From: Corallococcus sp.
GTDB taxonomy: Bacteria > Bacillota > Clostridia > Christensenellales > CAG-314
NCBI GenBank assembly: GCA_023663205.1
Contig: JAMPHX010000003.1
Coordinates: 1 to 61,111 of the forward strand
DNA length: 61,111 nt
Reading direction: 5' to 3'
Below the pieces are notes generated by a model. The model saw nothing but the letters and a program-made list of their open reading frames with translations, did no database searches and was not told the DNA's origin. The translations under genes were made by a program, and so were the position numbers. Positions 1 to 9,067 of the stretch are shown here, one piece after another; the stretch's first letter is position 1; each line of letters opens with the position of its first letter.

Positions 1-944
1 GGACGCATAAGTGCAGGGTCCAATATATCGGCACGGTTGGTTGCCGCCATTATTATAATGTTGGTGTTGGTTTCAAAACCGTCCATTTCGACAAGCAGTT
101 GGTTCAAGGTTTGTTCACGTTCGTCGTGTCCGCCGCCGAGTCCTGCCCCGCGTTGACGTCCTACCGCGTCTATTTCGTCAATAAATATTATACACGGCAT
201 ATTCTTTTTGGCTTGTTCAAACAAGTCTCTTACACGACTTGCGCCTACGCCGACAAACATTTCAACAAAATCACTGCCGCTCATGGAGAAGAACGGTACG
301 CCTGCTTCTCCTGCGACGGCTTTGGCAAACAGTGTTTTACCTGTTCCCGGAGGCCCTACAAGCAAAACGCCCTTGGGAACGCGCGCGCCCATATCGGCAA
401 ATTTCTTGGGGTTTTTGAGGAAGTCTATAATTTCCTGCAACTCCTCTTTTTCCTCCTCGGCGCCTGCCACATCGGTAAAACGAACCTTCATATTTTGTAT
501 GGCTTTGGCGCGCGAACGTCCGAAATCCATATTTTGGTTGTTTTGCTTGGAAATGCTGCGGAACATAAAGAATCCAAAACCGATAAGTACCGCTATCCAT
601 AATATAGGCATAAGAATATCCAACCAACTTGCCTCGTTGGGGTTGCTGGTTGCATACTGCGTTTTCGGACTCTCATTTTCTATTGTATCCAGTACAAACC
701 GCTCGAACTCGTTTCTGTCCGCCACGTTAAATATGACCTTTCTGTTAGTACCCGCCTCTATGCAGGTTACCTGATACACATTGAGATACACGGCAGAGTA
801 TTTTCCGTTCGGTAAGTTTTGTTTAAACTCCTGATATAGGATTGTTTCGGGGGAATCCAACAGTTGCCACATTATCAAACCGATTATAGCAACCAATATA
901 ACAATCGCTATCGTGGATATCCAACCTTTCTTTTTAGAATCCAA
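1..944 (-). CDS. ftsH: ATP-dependent zinc metalloprotease FtsH, N-terminal part (cut by window edge)
   Basis: Membrane-anchored AAA+ protease that extracts and degrades membrane and some cytosolic proteins. About 314 residues are visible. There is one TM helix at residues 8-25, an extracytoplasmic domain of about 90 residues, a second TM near 110-130, then the AAA domain with Walker A GPPGTGKT, Walker B IIFIDEIDAVG and the second-region motif AATNRADILDPA. The zinc-protease domain with HEXXH lies beyond position 1. The start is taken as TTG at 944-942 because a GGAG ribosome-binding site lies just upstream (951-958) and the hydrophobic anchor follows directly; no ATG is better placed. A promoter lies at 1019-1047. 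The identification is secure; only the start codon is uncertain. Confidence 0.96.
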   Translation of the reverse strand, partial: MDSKKKGWISTIAIVILVAIIGLIMWQLLDSPETILYQEFKQNLPNGKYSAVYLNVYQVTCIEAGTNRKVIFNVADRNEFERFVLDTIENESPKTQYATSNPNEASWLDILMPILWIAVLIGFGFFMFRSISKQNNQNMDFGRSRAKAIQNMKVRFTDVAGAEEEKEELQEIIDFLKNPKKFADMGARVPKGVLLVGPPGTGKTLFAKAVAGEAGVPFFSMSGSDFVEMFVGVGASRVRDLFEQAKKNMPCIIFIDEIDAVGRQRGAGLGGGHDEREQTLNQLLVEMDGFETNTNIIIMAATNRADILDPALMR

Positions 945-1018
945 TTTCTTTTCTCCTTTTATAGTTAGCATACGCGCCGTTGCTTTTGCCTGCGCGATGA
1001 TATAACCCCATTTTGTTT

Positions 1019-1047
1019 AGTTTATCATACAACACGTTTGATGTCAA
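1019..1047 (-). promoter_or_regulatory. Predicted sigma-A promoter of ftsH
   Basis: On the minus strand, TTGACA (1047-1042) and TAAACT (1024-1019) are separated by 17 bases, about 75 bases upstream of the ftsH start. The rest of the 342-base interval 945-1286 between ftsH and the yyaC-like gene shows no gene. Confidence 0.6.
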
Positions 1048-1286
1048 TTTTATTCCGTCGATTGTGCTGTCATTTTTCCGTACGACGCAAAATGCGTCAA
1101 ACCTTTTTTAGTTTGAGTAATACCCGCTGCTCTATGCTTTGTTTTACGTGATTTCGGTAATTTGACAGTAATTGTAAAAATCGCCGATATAAGTTATACG
1201 GTATGCGCGCGGCACAATCCGTCACGGGAAAATATATCTATGACGCAATTATAATCTATATTATACAGTTCAGACTTGAAATAACC

Positions 1287-1799
1287 TTAATCGGCATTTA
1301 CTGCGTTTACAATCGATTGCCCGATTACCTGCGCAAGTTGTTTGACAAAACTTCTTTTGGATTTATCTGCCGAATAAAAGTCGGTCATATCCGTTTGCGC
1401 GACTACTCCTACAATGCTTACATCGCCCACTTTTTTTAGATTTTTGCCCGTTGCCGCGCCGGGGTAAATACCCATGTCGTCAATTTGGATTTCTCCTATT
1501 TGGTTTTTGCTTCCTACCGCGGCATCTATTACTGCTATTTTGCTGTTTTGATGCAAAATTCTTATCGCGTCAAAGCAGCGTTCCAAATTTTGTGCAGTGA
1601 TATTTTTTTGCGGCAATCCGTACACATATGCTCTATCCGCATTTTCGTTGATTATTTCGCCCACCTGCGGACCGAGACTGTCGCTTATGACAGATTCTGT
1701 ACCTATGCAAACAAATACGTTACAGTCCGCAATATATTGCTTTATTGCTTCTGTGGCAGTCAGTATGCTGTCCTTTTCGTTGTACATCAATTTTTCCAT
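1287..1799 (-). CDS. yyaC: YyaC-like sporulation protein (DUF1256 family)
   Basis: A 170-residue protein of the DUF1256/YyaC family, whose fold is related to the spore germination protease GPR. Visible family features are the N-terminal stretch VFVCIGTESVISDSLGPQVG, the central AVIDAAVG and the Gly-rich PGAATGKNLKKVGDVSIVGV. Members occur almost only in spore-forming Bacillota, which supports a sporulating or recently sporulating host; the exact function is unknown. The start at 1799 is chosen over the ATG at 1817 because GGAG sits eight bases upstream of it, while the outer ATG has no clear ribosome-binding site. It lies alone between ftsH and the large gene-free interval. Confidence 0.8.
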   Translation of the reverse strand: MEKLMYNEKDSILTATEAIKQYIADCNVFVCIGTESVISDSLGPQVGEIINENADRAYVYGLPQKNITAQNLERCFDAIRILHQNSKIAVIDAAVGSKNQIGEIQIDDMGIYPGAATGKNLKKVGDVSIVGVVAQTDMTDFYSADKSKRSFVKQLAQVIGQSIVNAVNAD

Positions 1800-1987
1800 A
1801 ATAATACTCTCCGTCATTTTTTCTTTTGTAAATTATTGACAAACCGCTTAGCGTTTATTGTTGCTTTTGCCTTTATAACATAATTACTTTGTCGTATTTT
1901 GCATTATTTGAACTTGTACGACAAACATAAACAACCCGATGAACGCTTCTTTTGTCTTGCTGTATTTATTTTATATTTAAATGTTTA

Positions 1988-2186
1988 TTGAATTATGTCT
2001 GACATAATTAAGCAGACTGTACATCTAATTTCTCTTGTAATTCGGGTTTCATCATAAATAAAGACTTATACTCCGCTTTCGGTTGATATTCATATTTTAT
2101 CAATGCAAAATTATTCAGCATAACTCCGCCTAAATTTACAATAAAAACCGAATGCAGCGGAATTCCTTTGAATTATGTCTGACATA
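1988..2186. repeat. Pair of 19-base direct repeats with palindromic core
   Basis: The sequence TTGAATTATGTCTGACATA occurs at 1988-2006 and again at 2168-2186. Its core TATGTC-T-GACATA is an inverted repeat, extended in the first copy to nine bases per arm (AATTATGTC/GACATAATT, 1991-2009). Between the copies the minus strand is open for about 54 codons (2172-2011) and ends at a TAA made by the first repeat. This looks like a gene remnant bounded by a repeated element. Confidence 0.6.
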
Positions 2187-2310
2187 GCATTGTAAATATA
2201 ATATTGACGGCAAACCGCCTATAATCGAATATTGTTGCTTTTAACTTCGATTACCTGCTGCCAATAACTAAAAATGTTCCCTTATACAGATTTAAAATGC
2301 TTTTTATTCA

Positions 2311-2380
2311 TGTGGGTTATATAATATCATACAACAATCCGCGACACTTAATTACAACTAACGACTGTTATACAACACAT
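2311..2380. repeat. Dispersed copy of the 30-kb inverted-repeat family
   Basis: TGTGGGTTATATAATA at 2311-2326 is identical to 30567-30582. The segment TAACGACTGTTATACAACAC at 2359-2378 matches the left arm of the array unit at 30161 with one mismatch. The two arms are in the same relative polarity as neighbouring units of the array, so this is a remnant of the same repeat family 28 kb away. A further stretch at about 2480-2500 resembles the reverse complement of the AACTGC spacer repeats. Confidence 0.6.
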
Positions 2381-3334
2381 ACAAACATTTAGTTTGAGGT
2401 TTCCATATTTGTGTATCGCTCACAACTATAATATTACGTAAATAAGCGTTTTTCCGTATGATACAATGTAATACGTGCAGTTAGCAGTAAGTTAAGTCAA
2501 ATTATTTGTCAGTACTTATGTACACTGGAAAGCCACATTAAATAAGTAATATAGTTCAAAGTTATTACCATCAATACTTTCAACTGCGTTTACATATAAA
2601 AATTCGGTTGTATTATATTAAAATTTAGCACACAAGACACACTTGCCGATAACTATTATCAACTTGATGTATCATAGCAGCAGTAAGATATTCCACTTAA
2701 TCTACGCTCGTTGCGCACTTACTCCGTCAGAAGCGACCTTTGCCACATCCACAGATTTCTAATTTACACCGTATCGCGCGAAATTATTATTTGCTATGTA
2801 TATTTTACGCACTAAGAGCATACGCAACAACAGTTCTGCCATTTAATTATTTGCTACATCCTATACGTTGACGATAAGACGGCAAGAATACTGTTCTTGT
2901 ACGATTATACAATAAATTGTGCGTGCACACCTACATTGCACCCGAGGAACGACATTTCAAGACAACTTATTTCCGATTAAATCTATGAGGCGACCTGTAA
3001 CCTTACTTTAATGCTTTTTTGTAATCTTTTGAATCCATAGTTTTTAAGTTAGAGATTATGCTCTCGCACTCATAGAAAAGATGTTTTTCTCAACGAGTTC
3101 CGCGACTTACCGTGTTAACACCCCGCACAATTCTTATGTTTTGCCCAATGTCAAACGATAAATTGGATTATTGTAAGCAACTTTCCTTCTGTAATACTAT
3201 TGAAAAGTGCGTTTAAGCAAGTTACCGATAAGGTAATGCTAATTTAATATCAATTGAATTTTGTTCCATAATATAGACCTCGAATCGGATAAATATATAT
3301 ATTTTTCTAAAAACGCTGATTTGGGCTTTAATTT

Positions 3335-3350
3335 TGTTTCACGTGAAACA
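3335..3350. promoter_or_regulatory. parS site 1
   Basis: TGTTTCACGTGAAACA is a perfect 16-base palindrome matching the Bacillota parS consensus bound by ParB (Spo0J). ParB is encoded at 6513-7421 in this window. Confidence 0.96.
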
Positions 3351-3387
3351 GTTTTTCCAAATTTTCCTATCCTATTTACAAATGTTT

Positions 3388-3403
3388 TGTTTCACGTGAA
3401 ACA
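3388..3403. promoter_or_regulatory. parS site 2
   Basis: Second perfect TGTTTCACGTGAAACA, 53 bases after site 1. Close clustering of sites is expected to nucleate ParB loading and condensin recruitment. Confidence 0.96.
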
Positions 3404-3524
3404 AACAACCAACATAATTATTGGCGTTGGAAAGAACCGCAGCAAAAAGAATACATCAGGCTTCTAAGTTACTTTCGACTTCAGCGCAATTGTACATATA
3501 CAACAAAACAAACATTTTTGCATC

Positions 3525-3540
3525 TGTTTCACGTGAAACA
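3525..3540. promoter_or_regulatory. parS site 3
   Basis: Third perfect TGTTTCACGTGAAACA, 137 bases after site 2. All three lie about 3 kb beyond parB, on the side of the operon away from oriC. Confidence 0.96.
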
Positions 3541-6004
3541 TTACAGAAAACACAAACGAAAAAAAAACAAATTATGCGCGAACTTAAAATGCGACAAGGA
3601 AAACTTATTCGATGTTTTTTTGATTTTAAATTATCTCTACCGCGATAAATGAAATGGTCAAGCATATCAAAAAAGTAAAGTAGAGCATAATTTCAAAAAG
3701 TATCAACCTTCTTTCGCGCAATGACATAAATCAAAAGGTTGCAATCAACACGCAAAAAGCAGTAAATTATCGGTGTCATTTAACCCATTTTCATTACTAT
3801 AAACAACAAATTTTATCACGCAATTCCTGCTCTGAACCAAAAGTAATAGCGGAGGAGCAAACTCTGTCCAAATTGACAATGCTCGCATTGTTGATATTCC
3901 CCCCCCCAAAAAAAATTGACTTAGAAAGGGGGTTTGTTTAGCGCATCAAAAGTAAAAAAACAATGCATTGCGCGCTTTTTAAAATATAATTTGCGTAAAA
4001 CCACAAGAAGGTAAAGCCTAAAAAAAACAACTACGAATAACCTTTAAATCGAAAATGAAATTACATCACGGGCAGGGCAAGTTTGATTTTTATAAAATCA
4101 AATCAGCGCAAGCGAAAAAATACTCATTGTTGGAACGCGCTCGAACCCAAAATAATATCTAAACAGTTTTTCGCGACAAGAAGCCGCTACAAGAAAAAAG
4201 ATAGAGAATTGCCAAAGTCACCCAAAATTAAAAACGTCAATAAGTAGTTTTTTCTATAAACAAAACATTGTGTTATGAATAAATTCAAAAAAATTATAAA
4301 AGATATTTTTGATTTAAGTATTTGAATATGCAATAATAATTTCTCTAATCCGGACTATCGAGTCGTTCTGCAAAAAGTTGCGAACCATTAGCGAACACAT
4401 TATATTTTTAGTTTACAGCGAAAAATGGCACAAAAGCAAACAGAACGCGATATTGTAGCGTTTCCGGTTCGCGTTTAAACTCAGAATGGATACATTTTTC
4501 TCGGTTTTTTTTCAAAATTTGCACTTCAAAATTCTGTCTCAGAGGCTATTTCAGCCAGCAACCGCGAACAAAAATTCGCTTTTATTTTTTCGGTTTTATA
4601 GGCAAAAAAAGAAGGAAATCACAAGCAAACTTTAAAACAACTTTCAAAATAATGCCGGCAAAAATATTCTTTGAATTGTTATCATTCCGAGATAATCTTT
4701 TTCAGACTTTATCTTTACGAAAATTCGCTCCCTCACATTAAAAACATCATGCGGCAAGAACTTTTAAAATTACCTGTGCTTTTACCGAATAAGAAATAAC
4801 AAAATAAATTAAACACACTAAAACATATCAAAAATAAAATCTTGTAAAAAACAGCAATTGAAAGTATGTTTTTTAAGATAAAAAGCAAAACAAAATGGTT
4901 CACGAAAATTTGCTTGTTCCATTTACCGCATTTAAGGCTCCGAACATATAATTATCGCAAATTCAATGGGGCGGGCAATGCCAACAGAAAATTTTTCAAA
5001 AAAAAGCGAAACAATAACAAAAGTTGGATTATCGTGAAAACTTTATGCGATGGAGTTGTTACTGCACACAAAAAGGTAAACATCCGTCGGGAGCAGGTTA
5101 CTGCGAAGTAAGGAAATCGAAAAAAAACGAAATTTCTTGTAAATATTATTTTAGTGCTCGAAATTAATACATGGTTTTTATTTGCCTAAGGCAAATTGTA
5201 TTTTTGAGAATAAAACAATCCTTTGATAAGACTTTTTGTTTTTGCCGTCAAAATTTTTTTTAATAGAGATACAAAATTAAATCATAAAAAATTAAATTTT
5301 TATGGTATTTTTCAAATCGAAAAGTGCGGGAACAAGACCTATTATATGCAAGCAACACTTTAACAGAAATTATAAACATTTTATAATTATGCAAAACAAA
5401 TTAAAAATAATCATTTAGAAAGAAAAGGATTCCTTAAATGTTTATACAAAAATATCAAAGAAATAATCTGTCAAAGGATACAAAAATTCTGTAAAATTCA
5501 ACAGTAGTTCAAGTTCGTCACAATCGAAACAGGAATACAAAAGAACCACAAAATTCCGTGATAACATTATCGCCGGTAGTTTGACAAAACAACAGATTAC
5601 AGCAATTCACTATGTTTGATATTAAGCGCAAATATTCAATAAATTAACACGAACTCTCGATGAAGTAATTGCTAAATTGCAAGTTCAGTGCAAAATTTGC
5701 ATAACTTGTAAAAAATACATATAGTAACGCATCAAAATTATGCAGTTGCTTTTAAGATAAATAATAACACATATAAAAATGCTCTCCCTTAAAAGTCAAA
5801 ACAAAGAAGAGCGTAAATTTGGTTTATAAAGACTGTTCTCAACTAAAATCTTATAGAAGAATTTGTATTTCAGGATTAAGCAAATGTTTGCCGTTATGCT
5901 TTTGCGAAAAGCCGTTACCGAATTTCTATTTGTATAATTATTCGTAATTTTGATTTTTCGTCATTTGTCGCAAAATAATTATTTACATAAACGGAGCACA
6001 ATTA

Positions 6005-6511
6005 TCAATTGCCGAAAATCAAATTTCCTATGGGATTGTTACTGTACAAAGTATTTAGCAATGTGCTCTCTTGAAACAATTTCTTCAACATATCGACCGT
6101 CTGTTGTACGAAGTCGGGAGCAGTTTCGGTGTTCACCTGCAAAGTTTCTACAAACGGAATTAGTACGGCAAAACCTACGTAAATTATCGCGGCACCTAAA
6201 ACAAGTCCTAATACTCTATCCAAAATTTTCAAAACCTTAACTCTTTTGATAAATTTCCAAAGTATGCCCTTAACAACATATACAATAATCAAAATCAGTA
6301 CAAATGGCACGCATACGGCAACGACGGAACGAATAATTTCGTCGGGAATGCCGCTTAGCGCAGACGACAGCGGATTGAACAACAACGCTGTTCCGCCTAT
6401 CGAGGCAATCAGCGCAATCAGCCCGAACAGTTGATTCCAAAAACCTCGTAATATGCCTATAACGGCGGACAATACGATTAAGACTACAAAAATCCAATCA
6501 GCAATATTCAT
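6005..6511 (-). CDS. cvpA: CvpA family membrane protein
   Basis: A 168-residue protein with about four hydrophobic helices (near residues 5-22, 28-50, 62-85 and 100-122) and the CvpA signature region WIFVVLIVLSAVIGILRGF at the N terminus. The family is named for colicin V production in E. coli; in Bacillota its role is unclear and it is often linked to envelope maintenance. It starts one base after the parB stop codon, so it is the last gene of the origin operon. The family assignment is secure and the function is open. Confidence 0.88.
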   Translation of the reverse strand: MNIADWIFVVLIVLSAVIGILRGFWNQLFGLIALIASIGGTALLFNPLSSALSGIPDEIIRSVVAVCVPFVLILIIVYVVKGILWKFIKRVKVLKILDRVLGLVLGAAIIYVGFAVLIPFVETLQVNTETAPDFVQQTVDMLKKLFQESTLLNTLYSNNPIGNLIFGN

Positions 6512-6512
6512 A

Positions 6513-7421
6513 TCAATATTCTTCTTTTTTGAATGACGTTTTCATCCAATCGCTTACAAGAGAGCAAATTCTATCCAAATCGTCCTTTGTAAAGTAATCG
6601 ATATAAATACGTCCCTTGTTGCCGTTGCCGACAGCGGTGATTTTGGTTGCAAACGTACGCTGCATATTAGCGACAAGTTCGGCAAGTTCCAAACTTTGCT
6701 CCTGCTTAGGCTTTTCCTTTGTCGGTTTGGGGTTCAAAAACTCGCGAACCATTTTTTCCATTTCGCGTACGTTCATTTGGTTGTCGCAAGCCTTCAAAGC
6801 CAACTTAAATTGATGAGCAGTAGGCACTACTACAAGCGTGCGCGCGTGTCCTGCGGAAAGTCTGCCCTTTTCAATCAAATCGATAACTCCTTCGTCCAAT
6901 GTAAGCAGTCTGAGCGTATTGGCTATGGCGGAACGGCTCTTTCCTATGCGGTCGGCGGCAGTTTCCTGCGTCATATTAAATTCCGTCATAAGAGTTTTTA
7001 TTGCGCGTCCCGCTTCAATGGGATTTAAATCCTCCCTTTGAAGGTTTTCAATCAAACTTATTTCCTTGATTTGCTGCGGCGTATAATGTTTGATAATTGC
7101 AGGTATTTCCGTCTTGCCCGCCAACTTGGATGCGCGGAAACGTCTTTCGCCGGCAATTATCATAAAGCGTTTGCCTATAGGCGTTACGACAATAGGCTGA
7201 ATTACGCCGTGCAATTTTATGCTTTCGGCAAGTTCGCTTAGCGCTTCTTCGTCAAAATTTTTGCGCGGTTGTTCGTAGTTGGGGTCGATATCGTTTAAAT
7301 TTATCAAAACCTCGCTTCCGTTTACTTTCAATTTGTCGGAATCGTTATTTGCGGTCAGTTCTTCCACATCGTTCAATCCCATGAGGGAAGCATATCCTCT
7401 GCCCAAGCCTTTATTTGCCAT
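6513..7421 (-). CDS. parB: Chromosome-partitioning protein ParB/Spo0J
   Basis: CTP-dependent DNA clamp that loads at parS, spreads, recruits SMC and stimulates ParA. The 302 residues show the CTPase fold with GERRFRASKLAG near residue 95, the helix-turn-helix TQETAADRIGKSRSAIANTL near 155 that reads parS, and a C-terminal dimerization domain (about 255-302). It overlaps the parA stop codon by 11 bases, the classical coupled arrangement. Its targets are the three parS sites at 3335-3540. Confidence 0.96.
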   Translation of the reverse strand: MANKGLGRGYASLMGLNDVEELTANNDSDKLKVNGSEVLINLNDIDPNYEQPRKNFDEEALSELAESIKLHGVIQPIVVTPIGKRFMIIAGERRFRASKLAGKTEIPAIIKHYTPQQIKEISLIENLQREDLNPIEAGRAIKTLMTEFNMTQETAADRIGKSRSAIANTLRLLTLDEGVIDLIEKGRLSAGHARTLVVVPTAHQFKLALKACDNQMNVREMEKMVREFLNPKPTKEKPKQEQSLELAELVANMQRTFATKITAVGNGNKGRIYIDYFTKDDLDRICSLVSDWMKTSFKKEEY

Positions 7422-8190
7422 TTTCGGTTTCCTCTCTTTGTAAAAATTGTTTTGTCAGCATTTCGTAAGCCACGGCGCCGCTGCTTTTGGGAGCATGAAG
7501 TACAACAGGTACGCCGAAACTCGGCGATTCTACCAATTTAACATTGCGCGGAACGGGGATTGTATATACTTTTTCTCCGAAATATTTGTATATTTCCGCA
7601 GTTACCTGTTTGCTCATGGTGGTGCGGACTTCATACATGGTAAGTATAACGCCGTTTATCGTAAGTGTCGGGTTTAACCGTTGCTTGACTATTTTGATTG
7701 TGTTCATCAATTGCGAAAGCCCTTCCAGAGCAAAAAACTCGCTTTGTACGGGTATTATTACGCTATCGGAAGCAACCAAAGCATTTAGCGTAAGCAGCCC
7801 CAAACTGGGCGGACAATCGATAAAAATGTAGTCGAAATTGCTTTTTATTCCCATAAGAGCGCGTTTCAAAGCACTTTCGCGCATCGGCATTGTAACAAGG
7901 TCGACTTCTGCCGCAGCAAGGTCGACATTACAAGGGATAATACTTAGATTTTCTATTGCAGTGGCAAATATTACGTCCGTTGCAGAGCAACTTTCCATAA
8001 GCAAATCGTAACAATTGGTTTTTATTTGATTTTTTTCCAACCCGAAACCGCTTGTTGCATTGCCTTGCGGGTCAAAATCCACAAGCAAAACCTTTTTGCC
8101 CGCTTTTGCGACATATGCGGCAAGATTTATTGCCGAAGTGGTTTTGCCCACGCCGCCTTTTTGATTAGAAAAAGATATAATTTTTCCCAT
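7411..8190 (-). CDS. parA: Chromosome-partitioning ATPase ParA/Soj
   Basis: A 259-residue ParA/MinD-type ATPase that binds DNA as an ATP dimer and is stimulated by ParB; in Bacillus it also regulates DnaA. The N terminus GKIISFSNQKGGVGKTTSAI contains the deviant Walker A motif with the signature lysine. DFDPQGNATSG and FIDCPPSLGLLTLNAL are the Walker A' and B regions. The start at 8190 is preferred over an upstream ATG (8235) because AAGGTG lies at the right distance and family members begin with M-GKII. It overlaps parB by 11 bases. Confidence 0.96.
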   Translation of the reverse strand: MGKIISFSNQKGGVGKTTSAINLAAYVAKAGKKVLLVDFDPQGNATSGFGLEKNQIKTNCYDLLMESCSATDVIFATAIENLSIIPCNVDLAAAEVDLVTMPMRESALKRALMGIKSNFDYIFIDCPPSLGLLTLNALVASDSVIIPVQSEFFALEGLSQLMNTIKIVKQRLNPTLTINGVILTMYEVRTTMSKQVTAEIYKYFGEKVYTIPVPRNVKLVESPSFGVPVVLHAPKSSGAVAYEMLTKQFLQREETENGK

Positions 8191-8392
8191 AATATTCACC
8201 TTATAATTGCTGCGTTCGTAAATAATATAACACACAACCCGCTAATTTTCAAGCGTATTGTAAAACCCGATACAAATTATTGTTATTTTTGAGATATCGC
8301 TTACTTTTGCGCATAACAATTTGCATTGGCTCTGCATTGTCAAAATGTTTCAATGCTTTATTTGTATGTACCAAAATCCTCGTTTTTGCCCG

Positions 8393-9067
8393 TTACAACG
8401 GGTTTTTGCGAGGTTTGTTTTGCGGTCTTGGATATGCAGGCGGAGTTTTTTTAACCTTTTTGTAAACCAATATACATCTTTGCGAGCCGTCCCAAAGCGT
8501 GTAATTTTTGCAAAACTCGTACTTCAATCCCAATGTATTTTCCGCATTGAGTGCGGTTTGCCTCTCTGTTCGGTCGGTTTTGTAGGCGAGTATTCTGCCG
8601 TTTACCTTTGCAAGCGGCGCAAGATATTCCAGCAGCACGTTTAGCGGTGCAACGGCACGCGCCGTAACTACATCAAACGATTCTCTACTATTCTTTGCAA
8701 AGTCTTCCGCTCTGCAATGCACGGCTTCGGTTTTTAAATCCAACTTGCGGGATAATTCTTTTAAAAACTCTACGCGCTTGTTCAGACTGTCCACAAGCGT
8801 CACATCTATGTCGTTACGCAAAATTTTGAGCGGTATTCCCGGAAATCCCGCGCCGCTGCCTACGTCGCAAACAGACGAATTGGGTTCTATCAAATCTGCT
8901 CCCGCCATACTGTCCGCAAAGTGCCTGTCATACGCTTGCTCTTTGTCAACGATGGCTGTCAAATTGAACTTATTGTTTGTTTCCGTCAAAAAGTCATAGT
9001 ATATATTTAATTTTTGCAGTATGGAGTCGTTTGTTTCGATATTCAGACGATCAAAGTACCGTTTCAT
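8393..9067 (-). CDS. rsmG: 16S rRNA (guanine-N7)-methyltransferase RsmG
   Basis: SAM-dependent enzyme methylating the guanine of the 530 loop of 16S rRNA (G527 in E. coli numbering). The motif VCDVGSGAGFPGIPLKIL is the SAM-binding loop, and VTARAVAPLNVLLEYLAPL is the conserved following region. The start at 9067 makes an ATGA overlap with the mnmG stop (9064-9066) and has GGGA upstream; the longer ATG at 9091 has no ribosome-binding site. The 224-residue length is normal. About 200 bases separate it from parA, with no gene between. Confidence 0.95.
   Translation of the reverse strand: MKRYFDRLNIETNDSILQKLNIYYDFLTETNNKFNLTAIVDKEQAYDRHFADSMAGADLIEPNSSVCDVGSGAGFPGIPLKILRNDIDVTLVDSLNKRVEFLKELSRKLDLKTEAVHCRAEDFAKNSRESFDVVTARAVAPLNVLLEYLAPLAKVNGRILAYKTDRTERQTALNAENTLGLKYEFCKNYTLWDGSQRCILVYKKVKKTPPAYPRPQNKPRKNPL

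Larger units (their letters stand above)
1800..6004. other. 4.2 kb gene-free interval carrying the parS cluster
   Basis: No convincing gene is present on either strand. ORFs such as 4866-5111 are short, Lys/Asn-rich and without a ribosome-binding site. The first part (1980-2500) carries a direct repeat and copies of the dispersed inverted repeat also found near 30 kb. Three perfect parS sites occupy 3335-3540. From about 3650 to 5950 the + strand is strikingly A-rich. Homopolymer runs occur near 3900. The interval could be decayed sequence, a structural centromere region, or both. Confidence 0.7.

Noticed and set aside
4866..5111. 81-codon ORF in the gene desert
   Set aside because: It has no ribosome-binding site, a Lys/Asn-rich composition expected from A-rich DNA, and no recognisable motif.
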